Shown here: in pieces, positions 54,251 to 62,483 of the stretch | How the letters are laid out: each line of letters starts with the position of its first letter | Numbering within the stretch: the stretch's first letter is position 1 | DNA from: Lachnospiraceae bacterium | Lineage (GTDB): Bacteria > Bacillota > Clostridia > Lachnospirales > Lachnospiraceae | Length of the DNA stretch: 64,000 nucleotides | Reading direction: 5' to 3' | NCBI GenBank assembly: GCA_017618075.1 | Contig: JAFZUY010000024.1 | Coordinates: 1 to 64,000, forward strand | Made by a program: the position numbers and the translations under genes | The notes under the pieces: generated by a model | The model's database searches: none | The model's input: the letters and a program-made list of their open reading frames with translations, nothing else | Told to the model about the DNA's origin: nothing

Positions 54251-54256
54251 TAAAAT
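54251..54256 (+). promoter_or_regulatory. Extended -10-like element before the 54356 lipoprotein gene
   Basis: TATGTGGTAAAAT, 100 bases before the start. The REP cluster lies between it and the gene. Confidence 0.45.
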
Positions 54257-54264
54257 ATATGGCG

Positions 54265-54335
54265 GTAGTGCCAGACACACTTCGTGAGTCAGGCACTGAA
54301 TATGGTGGCCGGCTCCCACAGGGTGCCTGACACCG
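54265..54335. repeat. REP-like palindrome cluster, family A
   Basis: Two hairpins: AGTGCC...GGCACT and GGTGGCCGGCTCCC...GGGTGCCTGACACC. The unit sequences GAGTCAGGCAC and GGTGCCTGACACC repeat those at 28261 and 35033. Confidence 0.85.
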
Positions 54336-54355
54336 AATTAAAAGGAGATACAAAA

Positions 54356-55270
54356 ATGAAAAAGAAACTTTTAGCAGCACTTGCTGCATTATCTATAATT
54401 TCGCTCACAGCATGTTCATATCATAACCACACCAATGTTGAGGTGACTGCAGGTACAAACACTCCCGCGACCATAAATGTGGAAACAAACAATGGCAAAC
54501 AACAGACTAACATTAATATAAGTTCGGACAATCCCGACATTATTTCCGTAGAAACAAAACAGGGAAATGAAGGTCAGACTGAGAATAACGACAACAACGC
54601 TGCAGAGAATAATACTACTTCAAACGCAGATATTTTACCCATCACAGATGACGCGGCACTTTCGGCAATCCAGAACTTATGCCTTGAAGAAAATCCCGGC
54701 ATCGTGGATTATCTTAAAGAAGGCGAAGTTCCTTTATACTGGGTCGTTGAATCAAGCGATGCCAAGCAGATTGTAGTGCTTTACAGATCTTATACAGGCT
54801 CACAGACCAGATATTACATTGACCGTGTAAGCGGCGAAACATACGTGACCGAGCTTGTTCCGGGTATTATTGACGAAGAGACCGAAAACGGCCAGACATT
54901 CAACGTTCGCGATTACTTTACCGTGGAAGGCCAGGTAGTAATTCCCGGCACATGGCAGACAGTTTCAATCGTTATGACAGATGATGAAAACATGGAGCCT
55001 GAATACTATGTTCAGTTTACGGGCTCGGATGTTATCTACGGTCATATGTCAGACGGCAATTTCGTACAGGAATACACAGACAAAATATTCGCATCAGAGA
55101 AACTTTCATCAGGCGGATATATGATTAAGGCAATGAACTCAAGCGGTATTGAGTACACATATTTAACGAGCGAATCAGACGACACCATCCTTGAGTATTA
55201 CGAGACCTGGGATGAGTTTGATTACGCCAACAAGTACTTCGGCGGTTCATCACTTTCGAAGTGCGAGTAA
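54356..55270 (+). CDS. Lipoprotein with Asn/Thr-rich linker
   Basis: 304 residues. The signal peptide ends SLTAC (lipobox). A Thr/Asn/Glu-rich linker (about 25-105) is followed by a folded domain with TDDAALSAIQNLCLEENPGI and an exposed strand domain. The open frame starts at 54284, but the clear ribosome site AAAGGAGAT sets the ATG at 54356. Function unknown; similar lipoproteins occur in gut Clostridia near bacteriocin-like genes. Confidence 0.72.
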   Translation: MKKKLLAALAALSIISLTACSYHNHTNVEVTAGTNTPATINVETNNGKQQTNINISSDNPDIISVETKQGNEGQTENNDNNAAENNTTSNADILPITDDAALSAIQNLCLEENPGIVDYLKEGEVPLYWVVESSDAKQIVVLYRSYTGSQTRYYIDRVSGETYVTELVPGIIDEETENGQTFNVRDYFTVEGQVVIPGTWQTVSIVMTDDENMEPEYYVQFTGSDVIYGHMSDGNFVQEYTDKIFASEKLSSGGYMIKAMNSSGIEYTYLTSESDDTILEYYETWDEFDYANKYFGGSSLSKCE

Positions 55271-55335
55271 AAGTTATGTAAACCTATAAGGCATTAAATC
55301 CAAATTTAATTTTTACGTGAAAAGGCATAAAATCA

Positions 55336-56190
55336 ATGAAAAAGAACAAAGACAAATTTAAACAACCCAGAATCAGCAAAAAAGCACTCACAGTCTTCAT
55401 GTCGCTCGTAATTTTGCTCTCAGGCATAGCTGAGGCACTATACTGCGCAGGCAGAATCGAGTGGGTGGTGGCTCTTCTTATGTGGGTACCGGCCGTCTCG
55501 GCATTCATTGCTTCAGGGGTAGCGATGGCAGATAACAAAGACAAATTCAACCCCATCAAACTTTTCAGATATGTCGGCCTCAGATTTTGCAATCCTTTAT
55601 ATGTTTTGCTCGGAGTAGTAATTCCTTTTATATATATTTTCATCCCTTACAGGATTTACTGGACCATGCATCCTGAAAACTTCGGCTACAGCGGAGTGGC
55701 ATTTTCGATTGTTTTAAAGGATCTGGCTTTATATACGGTAGTTTGCGTATTAATTTCGCTCATCACGGCGCTCGGCGAAGAGATTGGCTGGAGAGGCTTT
55801 ATGTTGCCGGCGTTCGTGCAGCGCTTAGGCGATATGGGTGCAATCGCAGCAGTCAGCATTTTCTGGTGCCTGTGGCATTTCCCGCTTCTTATATTCAGCG
55901 ATTATATGGAAGGCACGCCTGTCTGGTATAAGCTTATTGCATTCGTTCTTTGCATATTCCCTGTTGGAATCATCGCAGGCATCCTGACATTTTGGAGCAA
56001 GAGCGTCTGGCCCGCTGCATTTGTTCACGCAGCACACAATGCTTTCGATCAGACAGTATTCGATGTAATCACAATAGGCGACGACAAAAAGTTCTTCGTC
56101 AGCGAAACAGGCGTATTTACGATAGTCTGTGCGTGGGTGATTGCGATTATAATGCTTGTGATTTATATGAAGAAAAAGAAGAAAAAATAA
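55336..56190 (+). CDS. CPBP family intramembrane metalloprotease
   Basis: 284 residues with about seven membrane helices. All CPBP motifs are present: GEEIGWRGFMLPA, the histidine in FWCLWHFPLL and the third in FVHAAHNAFDQ. Second CPBP protein in the window. It may act as an immunity or prenyl-protein protease. The ribosome site (AAAAGG) is weak and the AbiE pair lies convergent to it. Confidence 0.85.
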   Translation: MKKNKDKFKQPRISKKALTVFMSLVILLSGIAEALYCAGRIEWVVALLMWVPAVSAFIASGVAMADNKDKFNPIKLFRYVGLRFCNPLYVLLGVVIPFIYIFIPYRIYWTMHPENFGYSGVAFSIVLKDLALYTVVCVLISLITALGEEIGWRGFMLPAFVQRLGDMGAIAAVSIFWCLWHFPLLIFSDYMEGTPVWYKLIAFVLCIFPVGIIAGILTFWSKSVWPAAFVHAAHNAFDQTVFDVITIGDDKKFFVSETGVFTIVCAWVIAIIMLVIYMKKKKKK

Positions 56191-56198
56191 AATAAAAA

Positions 56199-56220
56199 GC
56201 CGGAGGATTTTTCCTCCGGC
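56199..56220. terminator. Bidirectional terminator between the CPBP and AbiE genes
   Basis: GCCGGAGGA pairs with TCCTCCGGC around TTTT. On the minus strand a T-rich run follows directly. It is two bases from the AbiEii stop. Confidence 0.88.
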
Positions 56221-56221
56221 C

Positions 56222-57019
56222 TTACATTTTTTCCAAGTATGCCACGATACCATCTGCAATTTCGTGAATATCATTATCGAGCCATCTCTGGCGGGATTCA
56301 GATGCACGTTTGAGATACTGTTCATCCTTAAAAGTTGTTTTCAAACGTCTAACTATATCTGAAAAAGATTTTTCAAACATTCCTGAATCATCAAATATTA
56401 AAATCCGAATCGTATCTGAAATTTTTTCAGATGAAGCAATATCCTTGAGATAAAACATATCATATAAATCCCTGTATCTTCTGCTATTTGCTCCAAATTT
56501 TAAAAGAGAGCGCAGTTTCTCAACGAAAGATTGTTCCACTGTATTTTTTAAAAGTGTTGATCCTTCATCATCCATGCAAACATCAAAACAGTATTCTTCC
56601 TGCTCAATTTCAAGATGATTATGAACGCCGATGTCTATCTTACTGTTAACCGTATTTCCTGATTCATCGCTGATTCTTATTTCGATACTCTTACCCTTAT
56701 AGTCTTGATGCTTTAGTTCTGTGATTTCATTTTTCATTTCAATTCGAATACCATCGATACAGTTTAATCTCTGAACAAATTCGCGAATAGAATCATCTTG
56801 TAAAGAATAATGTATAAAGTCTAAATCTATATCTTTGGTCGCTCTACGATTGTTCTTCGTTAGACTCCTCATAACCACACCGCCTTTTATCGTAACATTT
56901 CTGCTAAAAGGTCCTTCAGATATGGCTTTTAAAACGATATCTTGACATACACGTGATGAAGCTAGTTCTGAAGTCAGTCCTTCTTCAAGATATGCATCCA
57001 TCAACTTCTGTAAATTCAA
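56222..57019 (-). CDS. AbiEii/AbiGii-family nucleotidyltransferase toxin
   Basis: 265 residues. The motif KGGVVMRSL followed by RATKDIDLDF fits the GG...DxD nucleotidyltransferase core of AbiEii toxins (type IV toxin-antitoxin, phage abortive infection). The start is a TTG at 57019 directly after the antitoxin stop; GAGGAGG lies at the right distance, and an ATG further in is a possible alternative. The gene is A/T-rich, suggesting transfer. Confidence 0.83.
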   Translation of the reverse strand: MNLQKLMDAYLEEGLTSELASSRVCQDIVLKAISEGPFSRNVTIKGGVVMRSLTKNNRRATKDIDLDFIHYSLQDDSIREFVQRLNCIDGIRIEMKNEITELKHQDYKGKSIEIRISDESGNTVNSKIDIGVHNHLEIEQEEYCFDVCMDDEGSTLLKNTVEQSFVEKLRSLLKFGANSRRYRDLYDMFYLKDIASSEKISDTIRILIFDDSGMFEKSFSDIVRRLKTTFKDEQYLKRASESRQRWLDNDIHEIADGIVAYLEKM

Positions 57020-57562
57020 TTATAAAACCTCCTCATCGAGCGCTTTGGATATCATTTTGCTCTTGGGGAAAACTGAAGCGTATTGTTGAATTCGCCATAT
57101 TTCAAGATCGTAAATAATCTCTCTGTAATGAACAATAATTTCTTTGTATAAGTCGTACGGCATAGAATTTTTAGCTCGTAAAAGTTCTATAAGCATTCGT
57201 TCTTTATCATAAATACGAATTTGTACATCGTTTTCTTCTTTTTCTTCAATTCCCAAATTAAAGATATCCTCTTTCACATAAATCTGTTTAATTCGATTAT
57301 CCGATAATTTGGCTGATTTCGAAGGAGTTGCAATGTCATATTTCTCCGGAATAAGATTAGTCAGTCCGTGAACATAAAAAGCATATTCCCCAGTCAAAAC
57401 AGCTTTCGGATATTTTTTCATAATAATTCCCAGTTCGGATACATGCTTTTTTGTAGAATATATTCCGTCTTCTATCTTAAAAACAGAGCCATCAGCCACC
57501 GCTTTGGCGAGTTTATAAGCATTTCCGTACTGTTCAATTGCTTCATTGTATGATAATAACAT
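57020..57562 (-). CDS. AbiEi-like antitoxin / transcriptional regulator
   Basis: 180 residues. An N-terminal winged-helix-like part (about 1-60) is followed by an AbiEi antitoxin-type C-terminal domain with YAFYVHGLTN and IRIYDKERMLIELLRAK. It should bind DNA before its own operon and block the toxin. It comes first in the pair and its stop touches the toxin start. Together they form an AbiE system. Confidence 0.82.
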   Translation of the reverse strand: MLLSYNEAIEQYGNAYKLAKAVADGSVFKIEDGIYSTKKHVSELGIIMKKYPKAVLTGEYAFYVHGLTNLIPEKYDIATPSKSAKLSDNRIKQIYVKEDIFNLGIEEKEENDVQIRIYDKERMLIELLRAKNSMPYDLYKEIIVHYREIIYDLEIWRIQQYASVFPKSKMISKALDEEVL

Positions 57563-57800
57563 TTATGTAATCCTCGGTATTTTCTATAAATTTACCTATG
57601 TTTACAAAAAAATGATACTTCAATACAAAAAGTTTGTCAATGAAGTTATATATTTAGTTTCATTAGGGAAAATAAGAGATGATAATGTAAACCTTATGAT
57701 GCTAATATATAGCAAATATCAATATGAATCAATTTGATCTTCTCTTTTTGCCTATAGAAATACGATACCTAAAATTGTGCATAATGCTAGCGGATATTTA
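57563..57800. other. Gene-free A/T-rich stretch upstream of the structured RNA
   Basis: No convincing gene. It includes a possible promoter (TTGCCT at 57748, TAAAAT at 57770, spacer 16) for a transcript running into the structured RNA at 57855. The rest shows no structure that I can name. Confidence 0.4.
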
Positions 57801-57823
57801 TAAGGTCGCAATTTGCGACCTTA
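57801..57823. promoter_or_regulatory. Perfect 23-bp palindrome
   Basis: TAAGGTCGCAA-T-TTGCGACCTTA is an 11-1-11 perfect inverted repeat. It shares AGGT..CAATTTG..ACCT with the palindrome at 53429, while the inner bases change together. It lies just before the structured RNA. Confidence 0.65.
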
Positions 57824-57854
57824 AAAGAAAAAAAGAGATTTTTAATATTCGGAG

Positions 57855-58070
57855 GTCCGTCCCAACCGTATACTTTACCGCGCTACAACACTAATTTGCC
57901 AAACAAGAAGAATATACTTATATATCACGCACAAACGGATATGTAAGTGTTGACGCGTTAGAGTTATACCGTATATAGAGGAACAAGTTCCGGAAACCTT
58001 TCTATCGCCCGGGCGCCATACAATGCTTACCAGGCAAGCAGCCCGGGCGACCCCAACCCCTGTTCCGGAC
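57855..58070. ncRNA. Candidate structured RNA, about 216 nt, class unknown
   Basis: A closing helix GTCCG/CGGAC (57855/58066) encloses two domains. Domain 1 has a 14-pair helix (57866-57882 with 57954-57971, one bulge and one G-U) and inside it AACACT/AGTGTT (57887/57946). Domain 2 has GGAACA/TGTTCC (57980/58061), TCGCCCGGG/CCCGGGCGA (58005/58042, nine perfect pairs) and TGCTT/AAGCA (58024/58036). It is GC-rich in an A/T-rich gap and has no credible gene. It does not show the tmRNA, RNase P or SRP signatures that I know. Strand is uncertain. Confidence 0.65.
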
Positions 58071-58102
58071 ATGTAAAATGAGTAAAAGGTGGATATAGAT
58101 TA

Positions 58103-58168
58103 GAGCCAGGGGGACGGTTCTGATGGTTCGAAAAGGACCGGAAGAACCGTCCCTCTGGTCTATTTTTC
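58103..58168 (+). terminator. Terminator from a family B REP palindrome
   Basis: AGCCAGGGGGACGGTTCT pairs with AGAACCGTCCCTCTGGT, an 18-base stem, followed by CTATTTTTC. It could end the structured RNA. Confidence 0.78.
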
Positions 58169-58196
58169 GGAGATGTGTCCCTAAATGGTCAGAAGG

Positions 58197-58225
58197 TTGA
58201 CAAATTGCTCATAAAAGAATAAAAT
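58197..58225 (+). promoter_or_regulatory. Promoter of the riboswitch-controlled surface protein
   Basis: TTGACA (58197) and TAAAAT (58220), spacer 17. A TCATAAAAGA word (58209) falls in the spacer. Confidence 0.7.
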
Positions 58226-58230
58226 ATTAA

Positions 58231-58312
58231 GCAAATAAGGGCAAACTATCCGAGAGGGTAGGACGCAAAGTTGTAAGCCTTAAAGTGTAAACGAAGGCGG
58301 TTTAACTGCAAT
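58231..58312 (+). promoter_or_regulatory. c-di-GMP-I (GEMM-I) riboswitch aptamer
   Basis: AGGGCAAAC, then a hairpin CTATCC-GAGA-GGGTAG (58246-58261) with a GNRA loop, then GGACGCAAAG (58261), then a hairpin with GCCTT...AAGGC. These are the conserved parts of the GEMM-I aptamer. A T-rich stretch after a weak hairpin (GCAATC...GGTTGC, TTTTTTG at 58338) suggests control by termination. The target gene encodes a surface protein, as is common for this class. Confidence 0.82.
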
Positions 58313-58397
58313 CAGATGAGAATGTCTTGTTTGGTTGCTTTTTTGTTTTTAGAGCAAAGGAGCGCGAACAGGCAAGAGTTGTTTTGGAGGAAAAAAT

Positions 58398-61300
58398 ATG
58401 AGAAAAAACGGAAAAAGAATTTTATCATTTATCTTGATGGCAGTTATGATATTTGCACTATTGCAGGTAGTTTGCACACCTATGTCCGTTAAAGCTGCAC
58501 CTAAACAGCATAAAGAACATACAGAAAGTCAATCTCATGATGAATGGACAAAGATAAGTTCTGAACAGGATTTAAGAGATTTCTTTTTAAATAAAGGGGG
58601 TAAGGGTTACTTGACAAAAACCATTACGCTCAATTCGCTTGTGGCTTTGTCTAATAAATATGAGTTTGATTTATGTCTTAATGGATACGGTATTATTCAA
58701 GAAGCATCAGACAATCCGGTAATACATGTAAGCTCAGGAACCTTAAATCTTTATGATATTGAAGGTAACTCGGGGTTTTTAACTCATAAAGAAAATGTTG
58801 ATGGTGAGGGCTTAGTTTTATCTGCTAACGCAACACTTAATATGTATGGCGGTAAAATTACTGGAAATAATGGGTGTGGAATAGAAATAAAATATAGCAC
58901 TGTGAACATGTATGGAGGAGAGATTTCTTCCAATACAGCAACACTTGGTGGAGGTGTATGTATACGTGACAATAAGGGAACATTTAATATGGTTGATGGA
59001 ATAATATCCAATAATAAAACTACAGAATACCCGGGTGGTGGAATTTATGTAGATAAAGGAACTGTTAATATATCCGGCGGAGAAATAACCAATAACTATT
59101 CGATAAGTAGTGGCGGTGGAATTATGTGTTGGGAGGGAAATCTCAATATAACCGGAGGAAAAATCACGTCTAATGAGGCGGGATTATATGGTGGTGGAGT
59201 AGAGGTACTCGATGGAAAATTATATATGTCCGGAGGGATTATTTCCGGAAATATCTCCAAAACTAGGGGAAATGGAATAGATTTAATTATAGGGGATTCA
59301 AAAGATGCCTCTTTTAAAGGAGGATACATCTATGATTCAATAGGTGATAAAGGGGAAAAGATTAATCCTTATGCTTTAAATTTTAATGCAAACGGTGGTA
59401 CCGGAGATATGCCCACACAATATCTTCCCAAGAATATAGAGATGCCTATCGGTAAAAATACATTCATTAATTCCGGAAAAGAATTTGTTGAGTGGAATAC
59501 AAAAGCGGATGGAAGCGGGGATTCTTATTCAGATAAAAGCCAGATAAAGATTAATAAAGATATAACCCTTTATGCTCAATGGGTAGAGCCTAATGTTACT
59601 AGTTATGAAGTTACTTTCAAAGTTGAAAATGGAACTTGGGATGGGGTATCAACAGAGGATAAAGTTATCAAGGTCAGTCGAAATAAAAACGAAATTAAAC
59701 TGCTCAGAGTTGGCGCAGATAAATTTCCTGAAGTGGGAAGTTACCCATATTCGTGTTATAAAGCAGGCAGTTGGGATAAGCCTGCAAACATGGTAATATC
59801 CCAAGATACTGTCTTTACGTATACATATAAATTCGATTCAAAAGTACTTACGATAACATTTGATCAGAATGATGGATCCGGAAAACAAACAACATATAAA
59901 ACAAAAGACAATCGTAAGCTGGATTCTCTTCCGAAGCCAACCAGAAAAGGATATGACTTCCTTGGATGGTACGATAGTGTCACAGGAGGAAATAAAATAA
60001 CCACAAATACGATGTTTGCTTCTGATACCACAGTTTATGCACGCTGGGAAGCACATAGTTATACCGTAAAATTTAATGCAAATGGTGGAAGCGGTTCAAT
60101 GAACAACCAGGCAAGGGTATATGATAGCACGGAACCGCTTACGGGAAATACCTTTACTTACGATGGTTATACATATATGTGCTGGAATACTGCTTCCGAT
60201 GGCTCGGGTGATAATTACTCTGATAAGGCTGTAGTCAACTTGACGGATGCAAAAGATGCAGAAATTATTCTGTATGCGAAATGGAAACCTAATTCATATA
60301 AGGTTACATTGAACGAATGCGGAGGAGCTATTAATAACGGTAACATAACAGGTTATACATGCGGAACGGGTGCGACACTTCCGACAGCAGCAGATATGAC
60401 TTTAACCGGTTATATTTTTGCAGGCTGGTATGATAATGCCGAATATAAGGGAATGGCAGTAACAGAGATATCAACCACAGATTTTGGCAATAAAGAGTAT
60501 TTTGCCAGCTGGACTCCAATCACATACACCGTTAAATTCGACGCAAACGGCGGAAGTGGCTCGATGGATGATGAAACAAGAACTTATGACACAATCTCTC
60601 CGCTTACTGAAAATACCTTTACTTACAATGGTTATACATATATGGGCTGGAATACTGCTTCCGATGGCTCGGGTGATAATTACTCTGATAAGGCTGTAGT
60701 CAACTTGACGGATGTAAAAGATGCAGAAATTACTTTGTATGCGCAATGGGATCCTAATGCATATAAGGTTACATTGAACGAATGCGGAGGAACTATTAAT
60801 AACGGTAACATAACAGGTTATACATGCGGAACGGGTGCGACACTTCCGACAGCAGCAGATATGACTTTAACCGGTTATATCTTTGCAGGCTGGTATGATA
60901 ATGCCGAATATAAGGGAACGGCAGTAACAGAGATATCAACCACAGATTTTGGCAATAAAGAGTATTTTGCCAGCTGGACTCCGAACACATACACGGTTAA
61001 ATTCGATGCCAACGGCGGAAGCGGAACGATGACTGACATGAATCGTACATATGCTGACGGCGCAACACTTGCCGCTAATGTATATTCATATGAATCACAT
61101 ACTTTTACAGGCTGGAATACAGCGTCTGACGGAACAGGAACGACATATGCAGATGGATATGATGGAGATTTGGCGAGTGATGAAGGAGCTATAGTAACCC
61201 TTTATGCTCTGTGGGATGATGTTGTTTATACTGTAAATGCAATCAATGACGGTAACGGAACAGCATCGGCAAGTGCTGATACAGGCATAAAAGATGCAAT

Positions 61301-61967
61301 CATAACAGTTTCCGCGACCCCCAATGACGGCTATCAATTTGCAGGTTGGGAAGTAGTTTCGGGAGGCATTACTCTTGACGATGCAACTGCAGTAACTACG
61401 ACATTTAAAGTCGGTACAGAGAACGTTGTAGTAAAGGCAACATTCGAAGAAATACCCGAAGAGCCTGAAAAACCGGCGCCCACACAGCCTTCAACACCAT
61501 CGGATTCCGAGTCCAACTCTGACCCCGAAATCCCCGAAAAAGACTGGCTTGACGATTTAAGACTTGATCTTAACATTGCGGATGAACTCGGCGGACCTCA
61601 GACGGTGGAATACAGCGGTGATTTTGCGCTCTCATATGACATCATGGAATACCTTAAAGAGCATACCGACATCACGCTCGTTTACCACGTAACATACGAA
61701 GGCGTTACATACACAGTCACAATTCCTGCAGGAAGGGCAATCGCAGACGCGAACATAAGCTGGTACGGTCCTTTGTGGCTCTTAGCTAATTACGGCGGCG
61801 ACAACGTTCCCGAAATCATCGCAGGAAGCGGCAAATACACAGTGGTTGCAGGCGATACATTATCGGCAATAGCCGAAAAGTTCGGCACAACCGTAGATTA
61901 CCTCGCCCAAAAGAATGGCATCAAAAACCCTGATTACATCATAGTTGGTCAGGTAATCGTTTACTAA
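58398..61967 (+). CDS. Secreted InlB-repeat/LysM surface protein under c-di-GMP control
   Basis: 1189 residues. A signal peptide (about 1-33) is followed by a right-handed-helix-like region (about 90-320) with short GGxIxxNxA repeats (YGGGVEVLDGKLYMSGG). Then come several InlB/Listeria-Bacteroides B-type repeats (about 325-1010; for example YTVKFNANGGSGSM). Residues about 553-707 and 708-862 are a near-exact duplication. The last 50 residues are a LysM domain (YTVVAGDTLSAIAEKFGTT), which binds peptidoglycan and so anchors it. TTGGAGG precedes the ATG. Confidence 0.85.
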   Translation: MRKNGKRILSFILMAVMIFALLQVVCTPMSVKAAPKQHKEHTESQSHDEWTKISSEQDLRDFFLNKGGKGYLTKTITLNSLVALSNKYEFDLCLNGYGIIQEASDNPVIHVSSGTLNLYDIEGNSGFLTHKENVDGEGLVLSANATLNMYGGKITGNNGCGIEIKYSTVNMYGGEISSNTATLGGGVCIRDNKGTFNMVDGIISNNKTTEYPGGGIYVDKGTVNISGGEITNNYSISSGGGIMCWEGNLNITGGKITSNEAGLYGGGVEVLDGKLYMSGGIISGNISKTRGNGIDLIIGDSKDASFKGGYIYDSIGDKGEKINPYALNFNANGGTGDMPTQYLPKNIEMPIGKNTFINSGKEFVEWNTKADGSGDSYSDKSQIKINKDITLYAQWVEPNVTSYEVTFKVENGTWDGVSTEDKVIKVSRNKNEIKLLRVGADKFPEVGSYPYSCYKAGSWDKPANMVISQDTVFTYTYKFDSKVLTITFDQNDGSGKQTTYKTKDNRKLDSLPKPTRKGYDFLGWYDSVTGGNKITTNTMFASDTTVYARWEAHSYTVKFNANGGSGSMNNQARVYDSTEPLTGNTFTYDGYTYMCWNTASDGSGDNYSDKAVVNLTDAKDAEIILYAKWKPNSYKVTLNECGGAINNGNITGYTCGTGATLPTAADMTLTGYIFAGWYDNAEYKGMAVTEISTTDFGNKEYFASWTPITYTVKFDANGGSGSMDDETRTYDTISPLTENTFTYNGYTYMGWNTASDGSGDNYSDKAVVNLTDVKDAEITLYAQWDPNAYKVTLNECGGTINNGNITGYTCGTGATLPTAADMTLTGYIFAGWYDNAEYKGTAVTEISTTDFGNKEYFASWTPNTYTVKFDANGGSGTMTDMNRTYADGATLAANVYSYESHTFTGWNTASDGTGTTYADGYDGDLASDEGAIVTLYALWDDVVYTVNAINDGNGTASASADTGIKDAIITVSATPNDGYQFAGWEVVSGGITLDDATAVTTTFKVGTENVVVKATFEEIPEEPEKPAPTQPSTPSDSESNSDPEIPEKDWLDDLRLDLNIADELGGPQTVEYSGDFALSYDIMEYLKEHTDITLVYHVTYEGVTYTVTIPAGRAIADANISWYGPLWLLANYGGDNVPEIIAGSGKYTVVAGDTLSAIAEKFGTTVDYLAQKNGIKNPDYIIVGQVIVY

Positions 61968-61993
61968 AGCTCATAAAAGAACCAACACACACA

Positions 61994-62036
61994 GGTTGCG
62001 AAGCGAAACCGCAAAGTTTCGTTTCGTAACCTTTTC
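61994..62036 (+). terminator. Terminator of the surface-protein gene
   Basis: GGTTGCGAAGCGAAAC pairs with GTTTCGTTTCGTAACC over 16 pairs (two G-U) around CGCAAA, followed by TTTTCTATT. Confidence 0.9.
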
Positions 62037-62238
62037 TATTATTGCCGGACATACGCCAACCATCATAAAAGGAACGCCGATGTATACCGACGGTAAGGTT
62101 TATCGATTTTACGATGAAAAGAAAGACTGTACTTTCTACGATATTGACTGCGGATGCGCATTCAATGATTCCGAATGGTTTCTAAACGGCAGACTGGCGT
62201 GTATAAGACTGGAGGATGAGGAAGTATTTTATATATAA
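62032..62238 (+). pseudogene. 3' remnant of a Ser/Thr-type metallophosphatase gene
   Basis: About 66 residues, from IIAGHTPTIIKG to the C-terminus. GHTPT followed by YRF, IDCGCAF and RLACIRLEDEEVFYI is the final third of calcineurin-like PrpE/Ser-Thr phosphatases. The first two-thirds with the metal-binding N-terminal motifs are missing, and the terminator of the neighbouring gene runs into it. A TTG at 61996 opens the frame but has no ribosome site. I take it as a relict. Confidence 0.7.
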
Positions 62239-62249
62239 AACCCAGATGG

Positions 62250-62255
62250 TATAAT
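62250..62255 (+). promoter_or_regulatory. Extended -10 promoter of the 62289 gene
   Basis: AGATGGTATAAT, 39 bases before the start. TCATAAAAGA (62261) follows in the leader. Confidence 0.55.
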
Positions 62256-62288
62256 TAAGATCATAAAAGATAAAGGAAGGAACACAAA

Positions 62289-62459
62289 ATGGAGACCTGG
62301 TATTACGAAGTTGTAAGCATAGACGGAGACTATGCAAATCTTAAAAGAATCGACATAGAAAGCGACGATTTAAAACTCGTGGCAAGAGCCTTGCTGCCGG
62401 CAGAGATTTATGAAGGCTGCAAGCTTAGGTATGAGTTGTTGCAGTATTATATGGAGTAG
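62289..62459 (+). CDS. Small conserved-type protein, unknown function
   Basis: 56 residues, starting METWYYEVVSIDGDYANLKR and with LVARALLPAEIYEGCKLRYE. Short proteins of this pattern occur across Lachnospiraceae without known function. AAAGGAAGG precedes the ATG. Terminator at 62484. Confidence 0.72.
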   Translation: METWYYEVVSIDGDYANLKRIDIESDDLKLVARALLPAEIYEGCKLRYELLQYYME

Positions 62460-62483
62460 ATCATAAAAGAATAGCAGAATGAG

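Noticed and set aside
57546-57737. 63-codon plus-strand frame before the structured RNA
   Set aside because: Overlaps the AbiEi start, no ribosome site, low-complexity content.
57855-58070. tmRNA, RNase P RNA or SRP RNA for the structured RNA
   Set aside because: The conserved signatures that I know for these RNAs are absent, and the two-domain shape differs from 6S RNA.
57875-58072. 65-codon frame on the minus strand over the structured RNA
   Set aside because: It uses both arms of long helices, has no ribosome site, and its protein sequence is not domain-like.
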